Shown: positions 23,817-34,466 of the stretch, piece after piece | How positions within the stretch are numbered: position 1 is the first letter of the stretch | Layout of the letters: each line of letters opens with the position of its first letter | Source: Auanema rhodensis | Taxonomy: Eukaryota > Nematoda > Chromadorea > Rhabditida > Rhabditidae | NCBI GenBank assembly: GCA_964057225.1 | Contig: OZ059898.1 | Coordinates: 17,833,267 to 17,897,266, forward strand | Reading direction: 5' to 3' | DNA length: 64,000 bases | Made by a program: the position numbers and the translations under genes | Notes under the pieces: generated by a model | Seen by the model: only the letters and a program-made list of their open reading frames with translations | What the model was told of the DNA's origin: nothing | The model's database searches: none

Positions 23817-25490
23817 GTAGTATAGTGCATTCGATGCGGATTTTTAAGCTGCGTCGATCTGTGTTATCAGATTTGCGCTAGCTTAAAAATGCACCGAGAT
23901 ATCAACTGATATAAGTTCACACTTATATCCTCGATTTTCACCCTGAAGAATTAATTTTTTCGTTGAATAACATTGTCCATCGTTTTTGCCTTGAAAAAAG
24001 GAATCTAAAAACAGCTACTTTTTGCTAAATTATTTTGAAATTTTTCGAAAAAATTTTTGTCAAAATGTTTTGGAAGCAATGTTGAGTGTACATGGAAACT
24101 CAAAATACACTAATGCATCATTTTTCAAACGATCATAACTAATTTTTGTATCAAGCGTTTCTCAATGTAGTATAGTGCATTCGATGCGGATTTTTAAGCT
24201 GCGTCGATCTGTGTTATTAGATTTGCGCTAGCTTGAAAATGCACCGAGATATAAACTGATATAAGTTCACACTTATATCCTCGATTTTCACCCTGAAGAA
24301 TTAATTTTTTCGTTGAATAACCTTGTCCATCGTCTTTGCCTTGAAAAAAAAAATCTAAAAACATCTACTTTTTGCGAAATTATTTTGAAATTTTTCGGAA
24401 AAATTTTTGTCAAAATGTTTTTGGAAGCAATGTTGAGTGTACATGGAAACTCAAAATACACTAATGCATCATTTTTCAAACGATCATAACTAATTTTTGT
24501 ATCAAGCGTTTCTCAATGTAGTATAGTGCATTCGATGCGGATTTTTAAGCTGCATCGATCTGTGTTATCAGATTTGCGCTAGCTTAAAAATGCACCGAGA
24601 TATCAACTGATATAAGTTCACACTTATATCTTCGATTTTCACCCTGAAGAATTAAATTTTTCGTTGAATAACATTGTCCATCGTCTTTGCCTTGAAAAAA
24701 AAAATCTAAAAACATCTACTTTTTGCGAAATTATTTTGAAATTTTTCGGAAAAATTTTTGTCAAAATGTTTTTGGAAGCAATGTTGAGTGTACATGGAAA
24801 CTCAAAATACACTAATGCATCATTTTCAAACGATCATAACTAATTTTTGTATCAAGCGTTTCTCAATGTAGTATAGTGCATTCGATGCGGATTTTTAAGC
24901 TGCGTCGATCTGTGTTATTAGATTTGCGCTAGCTTGAAAATGCACCGAGATATAAACTGATATAAGTTCACACTTATATCCTCGATTTTCACCCTGAAGA
25001 ATTAATTTTTTCGTTGAATAACCTTGTCCATCGTCTTTGCCTTGAAAAAAAAAATCTAAAAACATCTACTTTTTGCGAAATTATTTTGAAATTTTTCGGA
25101 AAAATTTTTGTCAAAATGTTTTTGGAAGCAATGTTGAGTGTACATGGAAACTCAAAATACACTAATGCATCATTTTCAAACGATCATAACTAATTTTTGT
25201 ATCAAGCGTTTCTCAATGTAGTATAGTGCATTCGATGCGCATTTTTAAGCTGCGTCGATCTGTGTTATCAGATTTGCGCTAGCTTAAAAATGCACCGAGA
25301 TATCAACTGATATAAGTTCACACTTATATCCTCGATTTTCACCCTGAAGAATTAATTTTTTTGTTGAATAACATCGTCCATCGTCTTTGCCTTGAAAAAA
25401 GAAATCTAAAAACATTTACTTTTTGCGAAATTATTTTGAAATTTTTCGAAAAAATTTTTGTCAAAATGTTTTTGGAAGCAATGTTGAGTG
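23817..25490 (-). repeat. Inverted satellite block 1 (1674 bp)
   Basis: The same monomer in reverse orientation. Minus-strand unit starts are at 24128, 24479, 24829 and 25179, giving three complete units (351, 350, 350 bp) and two partial ones. Read on the minus strand, the unit starting at 24128 has TTTAGCAAAAAGTAGCTG and AGATTCC, like forward monomers at 14621, 15321 and 16722. The units starting at 24479 and 25179 carry CAGTTTATATC and CTAATAAC, like those at 11812 and 13922. The block therefore does not simply mirror its immediate left flank. Confidence 0.95.
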
Positions 25491-26373
25491 GCTAGCGCAA
25501 ATCTGATAACACAGATCGACGCAGCTTAAAAATCCGCATCGAATGCACTATACTACATTGAGAAACGCTTAATACAAAAATTTGTTATGATCGTTTGGAA
25601 AATGATGCATTAGTGTATGTTGAGTTTCCATGTACACTCAACATTGCTTCCAAAAACATTTTGACAAAAATTTTTTCGAAAAATTTCAAAATAATTTCGC
25701 AAAAAGTAAATGTTTTTAGATTTTTTTTTTCAAGGCAAAGACGATGGACAATGTTATTCAACGAAAAAATTAATTCTTCAGGGTGAAAATCGAGGATATA
25801 AGTGTGAACTTATATCAGTTGATATCTCGGTGCATTTTTACGCTAGCGCAAATCTGATAACACAGATCGACGCAGCTTAAAAATCCGCATCGAATGCACT
25901 ATACTACATTGAGAAACGCTTGATACAAAAATTAGTTATGATCGTTTGAAAAATGATGCATTAGTGTTTTTTGAGTTTCCATGTACACTCAACATTGCTT
26001 CCAAAAACATTTTGACAAAAATTTTTTCGAAAAATTTCAAAATAATTTAGCAAAAAGTAGATGTTTTTAGATTCCTTCTTTCAAGGCAAAGACGATGGAC
26101 AATGTTATTCAACGAAAAAATTAATTCTTCAGGGTGAAAATCGAGGATATAAGTGTGAACTTATATCAGTTGATATCTCGGTGCATTTTTAAGCTAGCGC
26201 AAATCTGATAACACAGATCGACGCAGCTTAAAAATCCGCATCGAATGCACTATACTACATTGAGAAACGCTTGATACAAAAATTAGTTATGATCGTTTGA
26301 AAATGATGCATTAGTGTATTTTGAGTTTCCATGTACACTCAACATTGCTTCCAAAAACATTTTGACAAAAATT
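25491..26373 (+). repeat. Forward satellite block between two inverted blocks
   Basis: Forward orientation resumes abruptly at GCTAGCGCAAATC (nt 248 of a monomer), giving a 104-bp partial unit, then complete units at 25595 and 25946, then a 77-bp truncated unit at 26297. The unit at 25946 is the first in the window with the TGTTTTTTGAG variant, and has TTTAGCAA and ATTCCTTCTTTC. The block ends at the same monomer position as the 23816 truncation. Confidence 0.95.
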
Positions 26374-27695
26374 TAGTATAGTGCATTCGATGCGGATTTT
26401 TAAGCTGCGTCGATCTGTGTTATCAGATTTGCGCTAGCTTAAAAATGCACCGAGATATCAACTGATATAAGTTCACACTTATATCCTCGATTTTCACCCT
26501 GAAGAATTAATTTTTTCGTTGAATGACATTGTCCATCGTTTTTGCCTTGAAAAAAGGAATCTAAAAACAGCTACTTTTTGCTAAATTATTTTGAAATTTT
26601 TCGAAAAAATTTTTGTCAAAATGTTTTGGAAGCAATGTTGAGTGTACATGGAAACTCAAAATACACTAATGCATCATTTTTCAAACGATCATAACTAATT
26701 TTTGTATCAAGCGTTTCTCAATGTAGTATGGTGCATTCGATGCGGATTTTTAAGCTGCGTCGATCTGTGTTATTAGATTTGCGCTAGCTTGAAAATGCAC
26801 CGAGATATAAACTGATATAAGTTCACACTTATATCCTCGATTTTCACCCTGAAGAATTAATTTTTTCGTTGAATAACCTTGTCCATCGTCTTTGCCTTGA
26901 AAAAAAAAATCTAAAAACATCTACTTTTTGCGAAATTATTTTGAAATTTTTCGGAAAAATTTTTGTCAAAATGTTTTTGGAAGCAATGTTGAGTGTACAT
27001 GGAAACTCAAAATACACTAATGCATCATTTTCAAACGATCATAACTAATTTTTGTATCAAGCGTTTCTCAATGTAGTATAGTGCATTCGATGCGGATTTT
27101 TAAGCTGCGTCGATCTGTGTTATTAGATTTGCGCTAGCTTGAAAATGCACCGAGATATAAACTGATATAAGTTCACACTTATATCCTCGATTTTCACCCT
27201 GAAGAATTAATTTTTTCGTTGAATAACCTTGTCCATCGTCTTTGCCTTGAAAAAAAAAATCTAAAAACATCTACTTTTTGCGAAATTATTTTGAAATTTT
27301 TCGGAAAAATTTTTGTCAAAATGTTTTTGGAAGCAATGTTGAGTGTACATGGAAACTCAAAATACACTAATGCATCATTTTCAAACGATCATAACTAATT
27401 TTTGTATCAAGCGTTTCTCAATGTAGTATAGTGCGTTCGATGCGCATTTTTAAGCTGCGTCGATCTGTGTTATCAGATTTGCGCTAGCTTAAAAATGCAC
27501 CGAGATATCAACTGATATAAGTTCACACTTATATCCTCGATTTTCACCCTGAAGAATTAATTTTTTTGTTGAATAACATCGTCCATCGTCTTTGCCTTGA
27601 AAAAAGAAATCTAAAAACATTTACTTTTTGCGAAATTATTTTGAAATTTTTCGAAAAAATTTTTGTCAAAATGTTTTTGGAAGCAATGTTGAGTG
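26374..27695 (-). repeat. Inverted satellite block 2 (1322 bp)
   Basis: Reverse-orientation units with minus-strand starts at 26684, 27034 and 27384: two complete units (350 bp each) and two partial ones. First and last partial units match those of block 1. The block is one monomer (about 351 bp) shorter: its left edge is 2556 bp and its right edge 2205 bp from the corresponding edges of block 1. Confidence 0.95.
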
Positions 27696-28477
27696 GCTAG
27701 CGCAAATCTGATAACACAGATCGACGCAGCTTAAAAATCCGCATCGAATGCACTATACTACATTGAGAAACGCTTAATACAAAAATTTGTTATGATCGTT
27801 TGGAAAATGATGCATTAGTGTATGTTGAGTTTCCATGTACACTCAACATTGCTTCCAAAAACATTTTGACAAAAATTTTTTCGAAAAATTTCAAAATAAT
27901 TTCGCAAAAAGTAAATGTTTTTAGATTTTTTTTTTCAAGGCAAAGACGATGGACAATGTTATTCAACGAAAAAATTAATTCTTCAGGGTGAAAATCGAGG
28001 ATATAAGTGTGAACTTATATCAGTTGATATCTCGGTGCATTTTTACGCTAGCGCAAATCTGATAACACAGATCGACGCAGCTTAAAAATCCGCATCGAAT
28101 GCACTATACTACATTGAGAAACGCTTGATACAAAAATTAGTTATGATCGTTTGAAAAATGATGCATTAGTGTTTTTTGAGTTTCCATGTACACTCAACAT
28201 TGCTTCCAAAAACATTTTGACAAAAATTTTTTCGAAAAATTTCAAAATAATTTAGCAAAAAGTAGATGTTTTTAGATTCCTTCTTTCAAGGCAAAGACGA
28301 TGGACAATGTTATTCAACGAAAAAATTAATTCTTCAGGGTGAAAATCGAGGATATAAGTGTGAACTTATATCAGTTGATATCTCGGTGCATTTTTAAGCT
28401 AGCGCAAATCTGATAACACAGATCGACGCAGCTTAAAAATCCGCATCGAATGCACTATACTACATTGAGAAACGCTT
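27696..28477 (+). repeat. Duplicate of 25491-26272 after the second inversion
   Basis: The sequence after the second inverted block repeats that after the first at an offset of 2205 bp: same junction, same TGTATGTTGAG/AAGTAAATG monomer (25595 and 27800), same TGTTTTTTGAG/ATTCCTTCTTTC monomer (25946 and 28151). Similarity ends at about 26272/28477, where one continues GCTTGATAC and the other GCTTAATAC. Confidence 0.85.
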
Positions 28478-28501
28478 AATACAAAAATTTGTTATGATCG
28501 T

Positions 28502-31307
28502 TTGAAAAATGATGTATTAGTGTATGTTGAGTTTCCATGTACACTCAACATTGCTTCCAAAAACATTTTGACAAAAATTTTTTCGAAAAATTTCAAAATA
28601 ATTTCGCAAAAAGTAGATGTTTTTAAATTTCTTTTTTCAAGGCAAAGACGATGGACAATGTTATTCAACGAAAAAATTAATTCTTCAGGGTGAAAATCGA
28701 GGATATAAGTGTGAACTTATATCAGTTGATGTCTCGGTGCATTTTTAAGCTAGCGCAAATCTGATAACACAGATCGACGCAGCTTAAAAATTCGCATCGA
28801 ATGCACTATACTACATTGAGAAACGCTTGATACAAAAATTAGTTATGATCGTTTGAAAATGATGCATTAGTGTATTTTGAGTTTCCATGTACACTCAACA
28901 TTGCTTCCAAAAACATTTTGACAAAAATTTTTTCGAAAAATTTCAAAATAATTTCGCAAAAAGTAAATGTTTTTAGATTCTTTTTTTTAAGGCAAAAACG
29001 ATGGACAATGTTATTCAACGAAAAAATTAATTCTTCAGGGTGAAAATCGAGGATATAAGTGTGAGCTTATATCAGTTGATATCTCGGTGCATTTTCAAGC
29101 TAGCGCAAATCTAATAACACAGATCGACGCAGCTTAAAAATCCGCATCGAATGCACTATACTACATTGAGAAACGCTTGATATAAAAATTAGTTATGATC
29201 GTTTGAAAAATGATGCATTAGTGTTTTTTGAGTTTCCATGTACACTCAACATTGCTTCCAAAAACATTTTGACAAAAATTTTTTCGAAAAATTTCAAAAT
29301 AATTTCGCAAAAAGTAGATGTTTTTAGATTTTTTTTTTCAAGGCAAAGACGATGGACAATGTTATTCAACGAAACAATTAATTCTTCAGGGTGAAAATTG
29401 AGGATATAAGTGTGAGCTTATATCAGTTGATATCTCGGTGCATTTTCAAGCTAGCGCAAATCTAATAACACAGATCGACGCAGCTTAAAAATCCGCATCG
29501 AATGCACTATACTACATTGAGAAACGCTTGATACAAAAATTAGTTATGATCGTTTGAAAAATGATGCATTAGTGTTTTTTGAGTTTCCATGTACACTCAA
29601 CATTGCTTCCAAAAACATTTTGACAAAAATTTTTTCGAAAATTTTCAAAATAATTTCGCAAAAAGTAGATGTTTTTAGATTTTTTTTTTCAAGGCAAAGA
29701 CGATGGACAATGTTATTCAACGAAAAAATTAATTCTTCAGGGTGAAAATCGAGGATATAAGTGTGAACTTATATCAGTTGATATCTCGGTGCATTTTTAA
29801 GCTAGCGCAAATCTGATAACACAGATCGACGCAGCTTAAAAATCTGCATCGAATGCACTATACTACATTGAGAAACGTTTGATACAAAAATTAGTTATGA
29901 TCGTTTGAAAATGATGCATTAGTGTATTTTGAGTTTCCATGTACACTCAACATTGCTTCCAAAAACATTTTGACAAAAATTTTTTCGAAAAATTTCAAAA
30001 TAATTTCGCAAAAAGTAAATGTTTTTAGATTCTTTTTTTTAAGGCAAAAACGATGGACAATGTTATTCAACGAAAAAATTAATTCTTCAGGGTGAAAATC
30101 GAGGATATAAGTGTGAGCTTATATCAGTTGATATCTCGGTGCATTTTTAAGCTAGCGCAAATCTGATAACACAGATCGACGCAGCTTAAAAATCCGCATC
30201 GAATGCACTATATTACATTGAGAAACGCTTGATATAAAAATTAGTTATGATCGTTTGAAAAATGATGCATTAGTGTTTTTTGAGTTTCCATGTACACTCA
30301 ACATTGCTTCCAAAAACATTTTGACAAAAATTTTTTCGAAAAATTTCAAAATAATTTCGCAAAAAGTAGATGTTTTTAGATTTTTTTTCTCAAGGCAAAG
30401 ACGATGGACAATGTTATTCAACGAAAAAATTAATTCTTCAGGGTGAAAATCGAGGATATAAGTGTGAGCTTATATCAGTTGATATCTCGGTGCATTTTTA
30501 AGCTAGCGCAAATCTAATAACACAGATCGACGCAGCTTAAAAATCCGCATCGAATGCACTATACTACATTGAGAAACGCTTGATATAAAAATTAGTTATG
30601 ATCGTTTGAAAAATGATGCATTAGTGTTTTTTGAGTTTCCATGTACACTCAACATTGCTTCCAAAAACATTTTGACAAAAATTTTTTCGAAAAATTTCAA
30701 AATAATTTCGCAAAAAGTAGATGTTTTTAGATTTTTTTTTTCAAGGCAAAGACGATGGACAATGTTATTCAACGAAACAATTAATTCTTCAGGGTGAAAA
30801 TCGAGGATATAAGTGTGAGCTTATATCAGTTGATATCTCGGTGCATTTTCAAGCTAGCGCAAATCTAATAACACAGATCGACGCAGCTTAAAAATCCGCA
30901 TCGAATGCACTATACTACATTGAGAAACGCTTGATACAAAAATTAGTTATGATCGTTTGAAAAATGATGCATTAGTGTTTTTTGAGTTTCCATGTACACT
31001 CAACATTGCTTCCAAAAACATTTTGACAAAAATTTTTTCGAAAATTTTCAAAATAATTTCGCAAAAAGTAGATGTTTTTAGATTTTTTTTTTCAAGGCAA
31101 AGACGATGGACAATGTTATTCAACGAAAAAATTAATTCTTCAGGGTGAAAATCGAGGATATAAGTTTGAACTTATATCAGTTGATATCTCGGTGCATTTT
31201 TAAGCTAGCGCAAATCTAATAACACAGATCGACGCAGCTTAAAAATCCGCATCGAATGCACTATACTACATTGAGAAAAGCTTAATACAAAAATTAGTTA
31301 TGATCGT
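28502..31307 (+). repeat. Monomers with a repeated 702-bp dimer (29203 and 30606)
   Basis: 29203-29904 and 30606-31307 are the same pair: one unit with CGAAACAATTAATTC followed by one with CGAAAATTTTCAAAAT. Each pair is preceded within 1-2 units by a 350-bp monomer with AGATTCTTTTTTTTAAGG (28853 and 29905). The offset is 1403 bp, four monomers with one single-base deletion. Confidence 0.8.
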
Positions 31308-32711
31308 TTGAAAAATGATGCATTAGTGTATTTTGAGTTTCCATGTACTTTCAGCATTGCTTCCAAAAACATTTTGACAAAAATTTTTTCGAAAAATTTC
31401 AAAATAATTTCGCAAAAAGTAGATGTTTTTAAATTTCTTTTTTCAAGGCAAAGACGATGAACAATGTTATTCAACGAAAAAATTATTTCTTCAGGGTGAA
31501 AATCGAGGATATAAATGTGAACTTATATCAGTTGATATCTCGGTGCATTTTTAAGCTAGCGCAAATCTGATAACACAGATCGACGCAGCTTAAAAATCCG
31601 CATCGAATGCACTATACTACATTGAGAAAGGCTTGATACAAAAATTAGTTATGATCGTTTGAAAAATGATGCATTAGTGTTTTTTGAGTTTCCATGTACA
31701 CTCAACATTGCTTCCAAAAACATTTTGACAAAAATTTTTTCGAAAAATTTCAAAATAATTTCGCAAAAAGTAGATGTTTTTAGATTTTTTTTTTCAAGGC
31801 AAAGACGATGGACAATGTTATTCAACGAAAAAATTAATTCTTCAGGGTGAAAATCGAGGATATAAGTGTGAGCTTATATCAGTTGATATCTCGGTGCATT
31901 TTCAAGCTAGCGCAAATCTAATAACACAGATCGACGCAGCTTAAAAATCCGCATCGAATGCACTATACTACATTGAGAAACGCTTGATACAAAAATTAGT
32001 TATGATCGTTTGAAAAATGATGCATTAGTGTTTTTTGAGTTTCCATGTACACTCAACATTGCTTCCAAAAACATTTTGACAAAAATTTTTTCGAAAAATT
32101 TCAAAATAATTTAGCAAAAAGTAGATGTTTTTAAATTTCTTTTTTCAAGGCAAAGACGATGGACAATGTTATTCAACGAAAAAATTAATTCTTCAGGGTG
32201 AAAATCGAGGATATAAGTGTGAGCTTATATCAGTTGATATCTCGGTGCATTTTCAAGCTAGCGCAAATCTAATAACACAGATCGACGCAGCTTAAAAATC
32301 CGCATCGAATGCACTATACTACATTGAGAAACGCTTGATACAAAAATTAGTTATGATCGTTTGAAAAATGATGCATTAGTGTTTTTTGAGTTTCCATGTA
32401 CACTCAACATTGCTTCCAAAAACATTTTGACAAAAATTTTTTCGAAAAATTTCAAAATAATTTAGCAAAAAGTAGATGTTTTTAGATTCCTTTCTTCAAG
32501 GCAAAGACGATGGACAATGTTATACAACGAAAAAATTAATTCTTCAGGGTGAAAATCGAGGATATAAGTGTGAGCTTATATCGGTTGATATCTCGGTGCA
32601 TTTTCAAGCTAGCGCAAATCTAATAACACAGATCGACGCAGCTTAAAAATCCGCATCGAATGCACTATACTACATTGAGAAACGCTTGATACAAAAATTA
32701 GTTATGATCGT
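31308..32711 (+). repeat. Four mixed monomers
   Basis: The unit at 31308 is a distinct class with GTACTTTCAGCATTGC and GAGAAAAGC upstream, seen again at 33414 and 61488. 31659 is a standard TGTTTTTTGAG unit. 32010 and 32361 carry TTTAGCAA, which puts a TAG in the recurrent frame; 32361 also has TTATACAACG and ATCGGTTGAT. Confidence 0.75.
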
Positions 32712-34466
32712 TTGAAAAATGATGCATTAGTGTTTTTTGAGTTTCCATGTACACTCAACATTGCTTCCAAAAATATTTTGACAAAAATTTTTTCGAAAAA
32801 TTTCAAAATAATTTCGCAAAAAGTAGATGTTTTTAGATTTTTTTTTTCAAGGCAAAGACGATGGACAATGTTATTCAACGAAAAAATTAATTCTTCAGGG
32901 TGAAAATCGAGGATATAAGTGTGAGCTTATATCAGTTGATATCTCGGTGCATTTTTAAGCTAGCGCAAATCTGATAACACAGATCGACGCAGCTTAAAAC
33001 TCCGCATCGAGTGCACTATACTACATTGAGAAACGCTTGATACAAAAATTAGTTATGATCGTTTGAAAAACGATGCATTAGTGTTTTTTGAGTTTCCATG
33101 TACACTCAACATTGCTTCCAAAAACATTTTGACAAAAATTTTTTCGAAAAATTTCAAAATAATTTCGCAAAAAGTAGATGTTTTTAGATTTTTTTTTTCA
33201 AGGCAAAGACGATGGACAATGTTATTCAACGAAAAAATTAATTCTTCAGGGTGAAAATCGAGGATATAAGTGTGAACTTATATCAGTTGATATCTCGGTG
33301 CATTTTTAAGCTAGCGCAAATCTAATAACACAGATCGACGCAGCTTAAAAATCCGCATCGAATGCACTATACTACATTGAGAAAAGCTTAATACAAAAAT
33401 CAGTTATGATCGTTTGAAAAATGATGCATTAGTGTATTTTGAGTTTCCATGTACTTTCAGCATTGCTTCCAAAAACATTTTGACAAAAATTTTTTCGAAA
33501 AATTTCAAAATAATTTCGCAAAAAGTAGATGTTTTTAAATTTCTTTTTTCAAGGCAAAGACGATGGACAATGTTATTCAACGAAAAAATTAATTCTTCAG
33601 GGTGAAAATCGAGGATATAAGTGTGAGCTTATATCAGTTGATATCTCGGTGCATTTTCAAGCTAGCGCAAATCTAATAACACAGATCGACGCAGCTTAAA
33701 AATCCGCATCGAATGCACTATACTACATTGAGAAACGCTTGATACAAAAATTAGTTATGATCGTTTGAAAAATGATGCATTAGTGTTTTTTGAGTTTCCA
33801 TGTACACTCAACATTGCTTCCAAAAATATTTTGACAAAAATTTTTTCGAAAAATTTCAAAATAATTTCGCAAAAAGTAGATGTTTTTAGATTTTTTTTTT
33901 CAAGGCAAAGACGATGGACAATGTTATTCAACGAAAAAATTAATTCTTCAGGGTGAAAATCGAGGATATAAGTGTGAGCTTATATCAGTTGATATCTCGG
34001 TGCATTTTTAAGCTAGCGCAAATCTGATAACACAGATCGACGCAGCTTAAAACTCCGCATCGAGTGCACTATACTACATTGAGAAACGCTTGATACAAAA
34101 ATTAGTTATGATCGTTTGAAAAACGATGCATTAGTGTTTTTTGAGTTTCCATGTACACTCAACATTGCTTCCAAAAACATTTTGACAAAAATTTTTTCGA
34201 AAAATTTCAAAATAATTTCGCAAAAAGTAGATGTTTTTAGATTTTTTTTTTCAAGGCAAAGACGATGGACAATGTTATTCAACGAAAAAATTAATTCTTC
34301 AGGGTGAAAATCGAGGATATAAGTGTGAACTTATATCAGTTGATATCTCGGTGCATTTTTAAGCTAGCGCAAATCTATAAACACAGATCGACGCAGCTTA
34401 AAAATCCGCATCGAATGCACTATACTACATTGAGAAAAGCTTAATACAAAAATTAGTTATGATCGT
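32712..34466 (+). repeat. Repeated 702-bp dimer at 1053-bp spacing
   Basis: 32712-33413 and 33765-34466 are copies of one pair. The first unit has AAAAATATTTTG and ends AAAACTCCGCATCGAGTG; the second starts TTTGAAAAACGATGC. The unit between them (33414) has the GTACTTTCAGC variant. After the second copy (near 34377) a private ATCTATAAACAC appears where other units read CTGATAACAC or CTAATAACAC. Confidence 0.85.

Noticed and set aside
23817-27695. Inverted blocks as a transposon with terminal inverted repeats
   Set aside because: The inverted DNA is the same satellite monomer, there is no transposase or other internal unique sequence, and I see no target-site duplication at the edges.
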